Shown piece by piece: positions 1-14,800 of a DNA stretch of 64,000 nucleotides. This DNA is from Ianthella basta (lineage: Eukaryota; Porifera; Demospongiae; Verongiida; Ianthellidae). The stretch covers positions 3,187,351 through 3,251,350 of the forward strand of contig OZ025885.1 in NCBI GenBank assembly GCA_964019415.1. The letters run 5' to 3'. Every line of letters starts with the position of its first letter. Position 1 is the stretch's first letter. The notes under the pieces were generated by a model that was not told the origin of the DNA, did no database searches, and worked only from the letters and a program-made list of their open reading frames with translations. A program made the translations under genes and the position numbers.

Positions 1-136
1 GTCCCTTCTGGACTCCAAGACAGGGGTTGGTGCACCCCAAGAACCTTGTTCTGATGAACTGCAGGGAGGTCTAAAACAGCTCATGTGCTGAGTGTCACAG
101 ATGACACCTGTGGACACTCATCTGTATATTGGGCAG

Positions 137-190
137 ACAAGCCGATTCCTTAACCACTGTTTACATGAGCAACGCTGTCTCTATAAAGAA
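137..190 (+). other. Possible upstream PREP exon piece, unconfirmed
   Basis: After a CAG at 134-136 the frame reads TSRFLNHC...CLYKE, which resembles the PREP segment just before MTEL (T-x-x-F-L-x-x-C...LYKER). No GT donor in the phase needed by the exon at 750 (two bases carried) follows. It could be a decayed exon copy or chance. The rest of 1-749 is pyrimidine-rich intron with no other recognised coding segment. Confidence 0.2.
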
Positions 191-749
191 TGGAAGCATG
201 ATGGCAGCCTCCTGGCTAAAGGTCTTCTGAGATTGAATGAAAAAGTATACTACAGAACTAATTGGCAACTACTGTAGTGACAATCTCATTTCACCTGATA
301 GTGCTCTGCTTACCTTTCTAATGTCATACAGTCTTACTTCACAACTCATCACGCCGTCTCTTCTGGTCCTTCCTCTGGGCCTCTTCCTGCTACGCACTTG
401 CCCTCTCATCGTTCTTTCCCATAAGCTGCCATGATTCACCATCACCTTATCTCTTCCTCTCTTTTCACCTTTACCTTCACTGATTCTTGCTGTTACCTTA
501 CCCTTTTATTGCACTTCCTTGATACTCTCATGCAAATGCCCTATGTTCTGTCTGTACTATGTTGCTTGCTACACCTCCCTGCCCCCAATCCTTTACCCAA
601 TGTCCCTTTCTTCCTCTCCCATCCCCTCCCTCTCTCACATGCTTCCATGCCTCTCCGCATCCACACTTTCCCCACTCCCCTCCCTTCGTCTTTCTCACAC
701 ATCCCCTCCCTTCCCCCCTCCCATCTCCTCCCTTCCCCTCTCTGTGCAG

Positions 750-3043
750 GATGACAGAGCTCTACAACTACCAGAAGTACTCCACCCCCTTCAAGCGAGG
801 TAGTCGGTACTTCTACCATCACAACAGTGGACTGCAGAACCAGTTGTGAGTAATTAGACACACCACACTTCCTGTGAGTAAGCAAGTACACCACACTTCC
901 TGTGAGTAAACAAGTACACCACACCTCCTGTGAGTAAACAAGTACACCACACTTCCTGTGAGTAAACAGGTACACCACACTTCCTGTGAGTAAACAGGTA
1001 CACCACACTTCCTGTGAGTAAACAAGTATACACCACACTTCCTGTGAATGTACATACACCATTCATTAAACAGTGCACCACCGCACTGTCACCTTTTGCC
1101 CCAAGCAGTGATGCATGAGATGTTGTGCATTAGCAAACAGATCTAGATGTGACTTTGAGCGATGTGTGATTTATGAACACTTGTGCAGTCTCTCACGAAT
1201 TGCACTGTTCCCACCTCACTGCCAAAGACAGAGACAGATGCCATCTAGTCTCTTGTGTGCAATTGGATATATTCTGTAGTAACCTGATGGATGTATCACC
1301 TCCACTAGAATGCTGCTGTATGCGGTAGTGGTGAAGCAGGCAATATAGCTGTGGTGTCAGTCACCTTTGATGGGTGCTGACTGGTGGGTGTGCGGGTTAG
1401 GACAGGACACTTGGTAGACAATGATTGACAGGGTTTCAGCCTTGTTCCTGGGTGGTTTGCATTCCAAGGCAGAGTGGACCAACTGCTCACATGTGTGCAC
1501 TGCCTTATTCGTACTCCACACCAGTGACTGTGAAGATGTGTGTTATCTATGTGTTGGCTATAGGTATGTTACTGGTTTGGGATGGAGTACACGCAGTGAC
1601 AGCTGTTGCAGACACGCAGGACCCACATGTATTAGTGTAGGGATGTAGTGAGAGACAGTGCATGCGTTCTTGCTTTGTGTTGCTTCTGGAGTGTGCTTGG
1701 AGGTGTGGCTTGGAGGTGTGGCCTGGAGGTGTGGCCTGGAGGTGGGGCCTGGAAGTGGTGCCTGGAAGTGGGGCCTGAAGGCGTGCCCTGGAGGTGTGGC
1801 CTGGCGGTGTAGCTTGGAGGTGTGGCTTGGAGGTGTGGCCTGGAGGTGTGGCTTGTGGCTGTGCTGCCCCCTGCAGTAATGGAGTTGGCGTGGGGCTTCA
1901 ACTGTATCGCTAGCTGCAGCAGCGCACATACGTACGTATGTACAGTACAGTTCCCTGCAGGAATCTTTGGATATGATAGCATGCAGTGTGCAAAGGAATT
2001 CTGCCAGTCTGTGTTACATTTGCCAATTGTTGGAGTACTCTTTGCTGTTGGTATTCTATACCCAACCCAGGTGATTCACACTGAACATTCCTCTTTCCAT
2101 GCACTCCTGCCATTTAATTGCATGTGGCTAGCACAGGACAACTCGTACTGACAATATCTTTATGTACTGCACCACTTCAGCTGTTTGGGGTTTAGTGTCC
2201 TCAGTGTGTTTGTGTTACTGATGCACACAGATCAGCTGCCCCTGTGCGTAGCCACTGACATTGGGACTTCCCCACATTGAATAAGAATTTTATCCAGGTT
2301 TAGGGGCTGCACTGCTGTGTGTGTCAGAGTGCAGGGAGGGGGGTGGGATACACCCTGACCCCAGTGACAGCTGTTGTGGTCTTCACTATGCAACCCACAC
2401 CTCCTCTGCTGAGCTGTGTGAGACTCTCTCCTGCACCTTGCACCTCGTTTGAGAATGCTATGCTGTCTGAAGGAGTGTGTGTATCTGTCATGCGTACTTC
2501 CATCACAGACAGGGTCAAGTATCTATGCTTCCATGTATAGTTGTCATGTGATGTTTGGAATGCACTGAGTGGGTTGTGGTGATAGCACCGTTCACTATAT
2601 AGGTAGCTACGCTCTCTGGGGACATTCCTTAACACATCCCCTTTTGGTGGGGTTGTTAGCGATGTGGACCACATAGTTAGCATTCTTCCTCTGCTACTCC
2701 TACTACTGTGACAGTATAGGGGCTGACTGTGTAAGCAAGCGGAAGGAGTGTGCTACAAAGGTGTACCCTTCTTTGGTTAGATTCTGTGGGCTGTGTTGGT
2801 GTCCTGAGCACAGGATGGAGCTAGCAGTGTCCAGGTAGCACTAATTTGGTCCTTGCCATGTTCTCAGCTTAGTCTCACATGCTGCCCGTATTGTCCATGA
2901 GCCGATATTGCCCAATTGTGCAATAATATCTCTCAGAGAAGTATATAAGGGTTGGACAGGAGACTGCTTTCAGCTGGTGTGTGGAAGATTTATGTAGCTC
3001 ACTATACACACGTGTGCTGTAGGGTATGTTTATACACATGGTT

Positions 3044-3103
<60 letters not shown>

Positions 3104-6100
3104 ATGTGCCTAAGGATTGTGGGAATGGAATTTCAACAGGAGTTCCTTGACCAGTGCCACTGTTTGTCAGACAAAGCTCCAGGAGAATTCGGGGTGTTAT
3201 TGCAATGCAGCTTAGCTGCTACCGACCAAACTGTGTCAGAGGAGGGGTAGGAGTAGGGTCAACTATGTCAGAGGAGGGGTAGGAGAAGGGTCAACTATGT
3301 CAGAGGAGGGGTAGGAGTAGGGTCAACTGTGTCAGTGGAGGGGTAGGAGTAGGGTCAACTGTGTCAGTGGAGGGGTAGGAGTAGGGTCAACTGTGTCAGT
3401 GGAGGGGTAGGAGTAGGGTCAACTGTGTCAGAGGAGGGGTAGGAGTAGGGTCAACTGTGTCGGAGGAGGGGTAGGAGTAGGGTCAACTGTGTCAGAGGAG
3501 GGGTAGGAGTAGGGTCAACTATGTCAGAGGAGGGGTAGGAGTAGGGTCAACTGTGTCAGAGGAGGGGTAGGAGTAGGGTCAACTGTGTCAGAGGAGGGGT
3601 AGGAGTAGGGTCAACTATGTCAGAGGAGGGGTAGGAGTAGGGTCAACTGTGTCAGTGGAGGGGTAGGAGTAGGGTCAACTGTGTCAGAAGAGGGGTAGGA
3701 GTAGGGTCAACTGTGTCCATCAGTGTGTGGGAGGAATTAGGCCCTGTGTAGTGGGAGGCGGCAAAGTATTGAAGCTGACAGGATTACCTACCTAGGTGTG
3801 ATGTATGAACTTTGTGTGCAGTGTGGTCCTTTCATGAGTATGTCTAGCTGCAAAGTGGGACATGGGGAGCCTGCATATAGCATGACCTTGTGGTGTCGCG
3901 GCTTGTCCTCTATGGCGGTCACTGTAATAACTAGCTGCCTTGGGGAAGGAAACTGTCAGAACTCTGGACATGCTTGCTGAATTGCTTCAAAGCTGTTCTT
4001 GACAAAGTGACCCGTTTACTAGGTGATCCAAAGACTGTACCTGTGTATGTACATGTGTTGATGGGCATTGGGTGGAGTTGTAGGCTGTGTGGCATTGTGG
4101 CACAGCCTAACCTTGTCAGAGGAACATAACGAATATCTGCATGTGTGTTCACGTACAGTACATTGCGATGTTGTGCTATTGTTGGTGTTGTCATTTCCAA
4201 CTTTTGGCTACTGCTACCCCTACGTATGTAGCTGCTACACATATGTACTGTACATGGATGCTTCCACTTCCACCGTCTACTCCTGTACTGTGCACAATTA
4301 TCTGACAGGTTTGAAATGTCTCAAATTGCGTATGTGCCTGTGCTATGCACAGTTGAATGTGATTACCTCTAAGTTCTCAGATCAACCTCACTGTATGTAG
4401 ATGCCTGTGGTTGATGGTACTGCCATGAGCCATGCTTGTGGTGCTTGTGGTGTATTGTGTGTGTATAGTAGCTGGGCTTGGTTGCTTTGTTGTGTGGGAA
4501 AGAGTGGGTGGTTTGGTGTGTGTGGTGTGTGTATGTGTTAGATATAGATGACACTTGTGAGTGCTTCCCTATGTTATCCATTTAGGCAGCATGGTCCATC
4601 CCTACAGACTCATAGCATGTGCCTTGTCTGAATCATGTGCACAGAGTAGGACACGTGTACATACGTACGTATGAACTAAGACTCCAAATGTGCAATGTAA
4701 CACAGCAATGGAAGTCATTCCACTGGTGGAAATACGTTTTCCTTCAAGATTCAGAGAGGTAGCTACAGTAACTGTGTTCAATGTACTGGACCGGTTTTGA
4801 CCAGTTTGTCACAAAATGTTTGAACATGCTCGTGTGATGTCTAAAGTATTGGCATGGCTTGAGAAGCTTCATGGATTTCACTCATCTGTGTGAGTGCATC
4901 ACACTTCTCTATAGCGCTTTCATTTGGCCGACTCCTTATAAGGAAGGTTACGTACGGAGGATAATGCTGTCCTGTTTTGACATGCCAACTGCACCTTGTG
5001 TTGCTGTGTAAATGCACTCTGTACTGGAAGCTGTTAGTGGCAAAAGTGTGTTCTTTTATAAACTACCTGTGCCAGTCAGCTGCCCGCCACCGCTCTGCCA
5101 ACGTGAGTACAGCTACATGTACAGTACACGTATTGTCAGGTGTGATGGTGACTTGTGGGCGTGTTCACCATGTCTAAGTTTGCACATGTGTGCACATGCG
5201 TACATGCTTAAACGTGCATGCGTGTACTGTATGCGTCAGTGTATGTGTCCAAATGTGTGTGTTAGTCTCGCACGCCAGCCATTCCTGTGGGGGGAAGGCG
5301 ATTGCACAATTGGGAAATAGGGGCTGGCGCGCGAGACTACGTGTGTGTGAGGACAGGAGACTCTGTGAGGCTTGAGGCATGCTTGCAAGTGAAAGCAGCC
5401 TGTGTACTTTGAAGGTCCCATGTGTAGTGCAGCTTTGAATTGTTCGTGCCGAGTGTAGCATGTCATGTGGTGTTGATGACTCAATGCTACACACAGCACT
5501 GTATGGGATGTGATGCAGTAGATTGCAACATTACTGCAGTGTGCTGGTGCTGTTTGTAGAGAGCAAGAATACAGTAGTTGCTAGTGTATGCTGGCCAAGG
5601 CTACCCCACACAGCCTCAGTGCTTGGCAGGAGAATTGCCCACACCCTCAATATGTCTGCAGTTGGTATGCTGCTGATGGTCAAGGGGACACATCTTGGTG
5701 TTGTATGTAGCATTGATTCTTTGGTTGCGTACTTCGCTCACTGTCTTGTACAGTATGTAGAGATGAAACTCACTAAGGCCACCCTCGGTCACCTCCCCTC
5801 CCCCTTCTATCCATTCTTGTTGAGATGATAGTCTGTCACTGATAGCCACACCATGAGAGTGTTTAGATTGGTTGTTTGTTGAGTGTACACAGTGGTAACA
5901 CAATGCAGGGGTGGTAGCTGGGAAGTGTGTGTTTGATGTGGTGTTTGCCTGTCTTGTGTCATGTTTGGCTCAATAGTCACTGGTAGCTAAAGGGGAAATG
6001 GTGAGGTGATGACTTGTACATGTGAAGGAAATTGTATAACACACAGATGGTCTACAATTTGTAGGTACTCATGCATAAATGTTAGGGCAGTTGGCAGGAG

Positions 6101-8701
6101 AGGCTTTTGGCAGTGTGCCACACACTGTGAGTGAGGTGAAATGTGAGTGTAGGGAACTTGTAAATGTGACCACAGTATGTTGTGAGGAGTGATGGTGATG
6201 TGAGGAATGAGTGCAATGGATGAGTATACAGAGTGAGTGTGAAAAGTGTACACAAGTGTGCAATGGTGGAAGGGTATGTAGGTCATCTGGCACGTGGTGT
6301 TCAGCGTGGCTTCACTTTGTGGGCCTTTATTCCAGTAACTATCTGTGGAGGGAGAATGACATTTAGGTGTGTTGTTGCTTAGCACTGCACACAACCACAC
6401 ATTCATGCATCCCCTGCAGTGCTTCAGTGGCATAGTGTGGGTGTCAAGTTTCATTGGGAGTTTTAAGCAAAATTCTCTTCTCCAGTTATACGTCACCTCC
6501 TCCACTTCTCCCCTTTACTGATACCACTCTCCTGTGCTCGCCTAGTGCTGGCACAGGTCCACCTCATCCCTTGACAGACAATTGTCTATTCCACCACCTG
6601 ACTTCATAATAGCATGCACCATTAGGTCAGCCCTTGTGTGTGGTGCAGTATGTTTAGTTGATTGATTTAGCTGTAGATAGCCAGTCCCCCTCCAGCCTCA
6701 CCTCCCTCCTCCACTGGGCGGCTTCCTTGTAGCCAGTGACCACAAATTGCTCATCTTGCACTATTGTTTTACTCTTGCTTTCAGTAACGTGACTACCAGG
6801 CCCACTGTGTATATATTCTCCCTCGACACAGGACAGAAACCCATCCTTGTTACTGAACAGTACCCGTCCCCTCTTTATATTGATCCATTAGTGCTACCCG
6901 TGTGTACGTATGTATGTACCAGTTCATTTTGTCCTTGTTTGTTTATCTGTCTCTCATGACAGTGACACATGCTCTGTGGGTTGTACTGTATACTAGGGAT
7001 ACCTGTGTACCATCACCCAGCTACAGTACATACAGTAGACCCCTCGTGTAGGATACCCTGAATACAAGGCACATCTCTGTTGAGGACACTTGGGCCTATA
7101 CTAAACTGTTTAGTGTCTTCGATAGAGAGATGTCACTGTAATGACATATGACATAGTATACTGTACAGCGAGTAGGTTGACACATTATCTCATGTGAAGA
7201 ACGTCTGTGTGACTAGGTTCTTGGCTCTAATTTCTTGCATTGTGAGTCACTCTGGGAACTACTGTACCAGTTGCTACCAAGTTTGGTTAGTATAGTTCTC
7301 TTATTGACTCAGCACATTGTCTCATACCACACTTGACTGTCCTTCCCCCACTTCCCCCTGCCCCCCCCATCCCCACCGTCAGTGTTCTATATGTACAGGA
7401 CTCTCTTGAAGGGGAAGCACGTGTCTTCTTTGACTCCAACACTCTGTCTGAGGATGGGACAGTGGCACTGGGGACTTACTCCTTCTCTGAGGATGGAGAG
7501 TGGTTCGCTTATGAGCTCAGTGAGAGTGGATCAGACTGGAGGACAGTGCAGGTGGGAGATGTGCATACTAATGCACACCCACATGTTGTAACATCACACA
7601 AAGATACTATAAGCATATGTCAATAAGTTGTATCTCTCAGATACGTACGTACACACATACGCACACACAGCGCAGTCAAAGTGTGGGCAGTGATCTGGTT
7701 CCTTTGAACAGTTGAGTTGGACTAGCCGGCCTAGACAATTTTCTGATCCTCAGTGCCCAAGCACAGTTTGACAGCTGGATTAAACTGTGAACCACTAGGC
7801 CATTCCACACTTAGTAGGGTGAGGCTCAACTTACACCACTGTGGTGCGTGTGTCCCCTGGTCATAGCTCACTTCTTTCATTCATCACTGTCCATTGTCTG
7901 TTGAGGTAGGAGCTCAGACTTGCTTTGTACAGTAGTTCAGAAACCCATATCAGCTTTAACACTATTCATTACTTTTCCCACAAGTTTTATCAGTCATTAA
8001 ATTATATTCATGGCCGTGATAAGTACATGGTGGCCCTAATGTAATATCATGTGTTCCAGTTGAGGTTGAGGTGCATGGTGGTGTGATGTTGGCAGGGGCT
8101 CCAGCATTGGGCTCTAATGAAGACACAAACTCACCACTGAACTAATGAGCCAGCTCGTGAGGTCATGAGCCTTGTATTGTAGTTGTGATAACCTGCACTG
8201 CATTTATTTTAATGTAGTGTAAGTGTTGTTGTGTAAGTGTAAAATGTTTTTTATAATGGTATTTGGTTCATTTCAGTGTAGTGTAATTTTATTGTGATAG
8301 ATGTAGGGAGATTGTAGCATAATGTACGTATGGGTGTAATGTGTGTGTGGTGTTGGCAGGGGTGCATGCCTCTCTGTAGGGAACTGCGTCCGTGTGGGGC
8401 TGATCTGTCCACCTCGGCATTCTAATGTAATCCTTTGAATGTTATATAATTCATTTGATTGTTTGTTGAAAGTATGTCACTCAATCAATCATGTGCCTGA
8501 ATATTTGTTTAGATGGTTACTAAGGACATATGTACAACCAGTTACCATGAACATGATTGCTGTGGTGGCCTGTGCAACCAACTGCGTTTACACCTGAGAA
8601 TTGGAGCTGGAGCCCTCAGCATGTCTTACTGTACAATAATACACGAACATGCTTATATGCACAGTATAATGGCACATGCCCATACATTGTGTGTTTGTTG
8701 A

Positions 8702-8800
<99 letters not shown>

Positions 8801-8817
8801 CTGTGTGTGTGTGTGTA

Positions 8818-8893
<76 letters not shown>

Positions 8894-11800
8894 CTGTTCT
8901 GTGTTGGTTCGGAAGCTGCAGGCAGAGAACAACTACACACTAACATACTCCCATACTCACCTTTAGTGCTAGTGAAAAACTCTTCCAATTTGCCTGGCGT
9001 ATTTTCAGCTGCATTGAGTAAACAGGAAGCCATTTGGAAAGTTGATGTTTTAAAGTGACTCAAACACCAAACCCATCTGTAGCAGTGCCCGCAGCAACAC
9101 TGCCCACTCACCCAGTAATTGAACTGTACTACCAGTACACTTCCACCAGTGTGTGTGTGTGTGTGTAATCCCCGTAATAACAGGAAGGGAACAGGGAATG
9201 GAGAATGGGGAACAGTTGGTTCTCTCATGGTGTTAAAGAAACGGCTCTAGCCGATAACTTGAATTAGACATTTTGACCAGGGGTCTTTTGGGGTCGAAAT
9301 GTCTGATTTGACTCATAGATACATCTGACCAAGTTGTATCATTTGGAGCTGTTTCTAGAACACAGTGAGATATGCTAGCTACCCAGCCACTGTAGGGGAA
9401 GTACGTGCTGGTGATGATACAACACTATGAGTGTAATGGTAAAAGATATATAAAGTGTTATCTGAAATAACAACAACAACAACTACAGATTGTATCTAAT
9501 GTGCTCCTTAGTCCTCCTTGTGCCCATTGTTGGGAAGTGAATGCACATGCATTGTGTGCATCCTAAGGGTCAGAGCTCTCTGGTTCTTGCTTAGAGTTGG
9601 GTAACTCATTCTGACTCGTGCAGGACGTGCCTCGTGTGTGGTATTTAGGAGAGGATTCAACTACAATTGTCAACGGAATGTCATACGTGGCACAGTCTTA
9701 GTGATGCTGCATTTCCTGCGAATGTCACTTGACCCACAGCTCACCTCTGAAATAAGCCGTGGTAAATGTAATACGTCAACAGCTTAGGTTCCCTGGTTAT
9801 GGTGCCAAGTGCAGTCAAAATTTGAAATTCAGAGATGAGTTGAAAAGCATTCAGGACAACCACTTTGCAAACCTCTGTAGGTACTTACATACATGTACAT
9901 TCTATCTACCTCCCAGAATGTGATGTGTATACTGTACCTACGTACGTAGGCTGACATGCATGCGTACATAACTCTATGTGCTCAGTATTATCTATATCAC
10001 AGCATCCTTCAATGCACTCATCCTTCCAAGCTACAATCGAACTTACAGTAAATTCCGTGCCCTGTGTTGTTCTTGTTAAGATTGTGTTGGCACAGTTGTT
10101 GGTATGTTGGAATAGCGCTTACTTAGACATACGCACCATAGCCGATTGAAGCCTCTGAGTGGCTAGGTACATTGGTAGCATACTCACTGCATTCTAGAAA
10201 CAGCTCCAGCTGATCGCAACTTGGTCAGATGTATCTATGAGTCAAATCAGACATTTTGACCCCAAAGGACCCTGGTCAAAATGTCTAATTCAAGTTGTCA
10301 GCTAGAGCTGTTTCTTGAACACCGTGAGAGAACCAACTGTTCCCCATTCTTCAAATCCTTTTCCCTGTTCCTTCCTGCCACTCCTGGTTTTACAGGGTCC
10401 CCTCCTTGTTTCCTAGTACTGTACCATGACTATGCTGTGTCTGGTTAGCCAAGCCCACATGCAGTGGGTGTTAAGGCTTGTGCCGGCAGGTCAGCTGACT
10501 GCTCATTGTGTAATCGAGCAAACAGTAACAGGCAAATTACAGTTTTTAGCTGTTGTTCTCCTCTCCCATGTGGGGATGAGTCCATGTTCTCTCCCATGTG
10601 GGGATGAGTCCATGTTCTCTCCCATGAGGGGATGAGTCCATGTTCTCTCCCATGAGGGGATGAGTCCATGTTCTCTCCCATGAGGGGATGAGTCCATGTT
10701 CTCTCCCATGAGGGGATGAGTCCATGCTCTCTCCCATGTGGGGATGAGTCCATGTTCTCTCCCATGTGGGGATGAGTTCATGTTCTCTCCCATGTGGGGA
10801 TGAGTCCATGTTCTCTCCCATGAGGGGATGAGTCCATGCTCTCTCCCATGAGGGGATGAGTCCATGTTCTCTCCCATGAGGGGATGAGTCCATGTTCTCT
10901 CCCATGAGGGGATGAGTCCATGCTCTCTCCCATGTGGGGATGAGTCCATGCTCTCTCCCATGTGGGGATGAGTCCATGCTCTCTCCCATGTGGGGATGAG
11001 TCCATGCTCTCTCCCATGAGGGGATGAGTCCATGTTCTCTCCCATGAGGGGATGAGTCCATGTTCTCTCCCATGTGGGGATGAGTCCATGCTCTCTCCCA
11101 TGTGGGGATGAGTCCATGTTCACACCCATGAGGGGATGAGTCCACCTTCCACCTTACACACTTCTTGAGGTGCCTTTCTTACAGTCCATCTTGTGGTCTA
11201 TTAGTTTGGGAGTGCTTCAGGTTGGAGACAGGATGCCTGGTTTCTATGTAAACACAGGCAACTGTCTTCTCTCCTCCTCATCTATTGCAAGTAGTTGTCA
11301 CACAGTGAAGCCACGCATATGTGCATACTTTCACCTTGTGTGTGACATGGTGCTGTAGCGTGTTAGTGTGATAAGGTGTCACCCCCTCCACACTGTGACA
11401 GGGTGACATGAGTAGGGATTAGTGGCATATTGTATCTCCACTACCCTTCATTCAATGATACGTAGAAGCAGATACTGTAGTCCAGCAGACGAGACTGTCC
11501 TTATACGTACCTGACACTGGTTGCCTGTGGTGGTTTCCTCTCTTTCCTCATTCTACAACTTCCTTCATCTTGTTGCCCAACCCATGGAGTCGTTTCCCAT
11601 ATACTGTAGTGTAGTAGTAGTACTGTAGAAGGATGGCATACACGCCATCTTTCACTCTACATAGTTGTTATTGCTGTCCATCATGTATTGGTTGTGTATG
11701 GCTTGCAAGTGTAGTGTTTGCAGAATGTACTTCTCTGCACATTCACCACATGCTCCATCCCTCCAAGCATCAGATGTCTCTGCAGTGTGCGGCAGTGGTG

Positions 11801-14800
11801 ATGCGATGTGCTTATAGTGTACCTCTGCTCAGAGTCAGCTGTGCAAGGAGGTTTAGGTTCATGCCTGCTTAATGTCTTGCCTGTTGTTGTGCACTGTTTC
11901 TGGCATTTCTGTGTGCATGTCATTCCTTGCATGTCTGCTCAATGCCTGCAGGTAATGAAAGTGTCCAGTGGAGAGAAACTGCCCAACGTGCTGAAAAAGA
12001 TCAAATTCTCCAGCATTGCCTGGACACATGACAACAAAGGGTTCTTTTATCAGGTAAAGCTAAGAAGGGCAGTACACTTGCAATTCTTATCTTCTCATCT
12101 CAGCAGCTAAGTTACATTATCCTTTATCCCGCTGCCAGATAATGATTGTGTGTGTGTGTGTGTTGTCAATGCAGTGCTATCCCAAGGCTGGCAGCAGCGC
12201 CGATGGAACAGAAACAAGCCAAAACAAGAACCACAAGGTGGGTGTGGCAGTAGGTGTGGCCGTAGGTGTGGCTGTAGGTGTGGCTATACGTAAGTGTGAC
12301 AGTAAGTGTGGCAGTGGGTGTGGCAGTAGGTGTGGCAGTAGGCGTGGTACTGTGAAGCAAGAGCATTGTCTCTGCACTAGTGAGTGGCTTATTCCATACA
12401 TGCTGTGAAAGCTGACCTCTGGTGACCTCCAGCCGCTGTGTGCCTGTAGACCTACTACCACAGGATCGGTGACTCTCAGGAGGAAGATGTTCTATGCTGT
12501 GAATTCCTTGAGGAGCCGGACTGGCTCATGTGAGCTGGGAGGGGGGCGGGGCCATTGTGTGTTGGAGACAGATGTGTAACGTCCAGTGCACTGCATGTAC
12601 TGATACCATAGAGCAGCAGTGTATGTATATTTACGTAAGTACATAGCTAGAAAGTAGCACTGGTACTACTGTACCTTAAACACTACCCACTAAAATATGC
12701 TTTTGAAATAGGTGTATTGAATGTGTCATTACTGTATATGGAGTAGCTGCACCAACTGCAGGTGCACACGTACAAGGTAGTTGATGCATGTATTGCACCC
12801 AGCTCCAGCTATTGTCAGTGCAGGGCTGCACTCCCCCGCTTGATCTGTGTCAGACTGTCAAAGTTTGGACCCTACCCCTTTCTCTTCTGTTGTCCTGCCA
12901 GGTCCACTGAGGTGAGCGACTGTGGCAACTATGTCATCCTCTACGTGAACCAAGGGGCTGAGCCCAAAAACCTGCTCTACTACTGCGATCTCCGCAGCCT
13001 CCCTGATGGAGGTGCTATCAGAGGTACTGTATGTATTGTATCAATGTGTGCATGGGTTGGGTCAAGGTTGTAGCATCACTCAGTTGCTGTATTAACTACT
13101 ACAAGAGTTGATTATACGGTAAAACCTGTCTAAGATGGTCACTATGTAATGCAACCACCTCTCTAAACAGCCAACTTCCCTGGCCCAAAATAGCACTAAC
13201 ATGGCACTAAAGCATTGCATTCTACCTCTGTAATGCAGCCACCTCACTAAAAGGCCACTCAGTCTGGCCCGCAGATGGCTGTCTTAGACAGTTTCACTGT
13301 ATCACTTTAGAGTTTACGTATGTATAGTACGTACGTACATACAGTATCAGTAATGGATCCTTGCTGCAGCACTTGGGACATCATCTAGTATTCATTGTAC
13401 ATGCAGTAGGAAGGCCTCCTCCTTCTCCTCCTCTTCCTCCTCCTCCTCCTCCTCCTCCTTCTCCTCCTCCTCTTCCTCCTCCTCCTCCTCCTCCTCCTCC
13501 TCCTCCTCCTCCTCCTCCTCCTCCTCCTCCTCCTCCTCTCCTCCTCCTCCTCCTCCTCCTCACAGTGCCCACTGCAGCAATGCACTGTAGTCAAACACCC
13601 ACGTGCTAACTTTGTATGTAGTATGAGTTTCTGTACACATTCTGTAAATTGCCATGCAGTACGTATACAGTATGTACACATGTACTCTATTCCAGCTCTC
13701 TCTTTGTTTGGTGCTTAGGCAAGCTTTCTTGGTCTAAGATTGTGGATCAGTTTGATGCATCATACGACGTAAGCACATGCTACGTATCACTTGTTACTGC
13801 ATCTACACTCCTTATGTAATCCACCACCCCCTCCCGCTCCTCACCTCCATCTCCCTCCCATCCTTCTCCTTCCGTTTCCTTCCCCTTTTCCTCCTGTCCC
13901 TTATGTCCCTCCTCAGTACATCACCAATGAGGGAGACCAGCTCATCATAAAGACAAACTATAAAGCACCCAACTACTGCCTCATCAAGGTGGACCTCTCC
14001 AAACCTGAAAGAGTAGGTTGTTGTTTGCATGTGTGTGTGAGCTGTAGTGGTGAAGGTCGTACAGTATTCATATGTGGGTTCTCTTTCCAATGTTGATGCA
14101 AATCATCAATGTCCCTATGCTGTCATTGCATTATTGTCTTCTTCAAAAAAAGGAATGTAAATTAGGGTAATTTGATGTGAGTGTTCTCTGCAGTATTCCT
14201 AACCCCTATGTACCTCAACATACAGATGTCACATGAGTGAATGGGTACTTAATATCATATTAACATGTGCTGCGTGGTCATTTGTTGTAGTGCTTGTGTC
14301 CACTGCTCTGTCGCTGTCTCATCTCATGCAGGACCACTGGCTCCCTCTAGTTGCTGAGCAGGAGAAAGATGTGTTAGAATGGACCGCCTGTGTCAATGGA
14401 AACAGACTAGTACTCTGCTACATGCAGGATGTGAAGGCATGTGTAAATGTGTAAATGTGTGCATATATGTGTGTGTGTGTGTGCATATGTAAATGTGTAC
14501 ATGTGTACATGTGTGTAATGTGTACATGTGTGTATGTGAACATGTGTGTATGTGTACATGTGTACATTTGTACATGTGTGTATGTGTACATGTGTAAATG
14601 TGTAAATGTGTGCGTATGTGTATGTGTGTGCATGTGTAAATGTGTGTGTGTGTACATGAGTGCATGTGTGCATGTGTGCACGTGTCCATATACAGTGCTA
14701 GCATTCACCAAGGGAGTCATGTACAGTACTGTATGCTATTCTGGCCTTTTAGGTATCTCCTGCATGTACTGTATGTACAGAGCATACATTGAAATGAACT

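Noticed and set aside
3228-3718. CRISPR-like array appearance of regular repeats
   Set aside because: The repeats are directly contiguous with no unique spacers and the context is a eukaryotic intron; they are minisatellites.
8653-9228. Long Thr-His or Val-Cys repeat open frames
   Set aside because: They simply translate GT/CA microsatellites; the same applies at 37589-37942, 39687-39994 and 57419-57837.
9270-9310. TTGACCAGGGGTC...GGGGTCGAAATGTC as another hammerhead-like core
   Set aside because: The first core part is not CUGAnGA, and the stretch is explained by the internal palindrome GACATTTTGACC/GGTCAAAATGTC of that element.
10445-11145. Minus-strand frames with repeated [14 protein letters not shown]
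   Set aside because: They translate the 28-bp minisatellite in all three frames, and lie inside a PREP intron on the opposite strand.
13381-13681. Poly-Gly, poly-Arg and poly-Pro frames
   Set aside because: Artefacts of the TCC tract.
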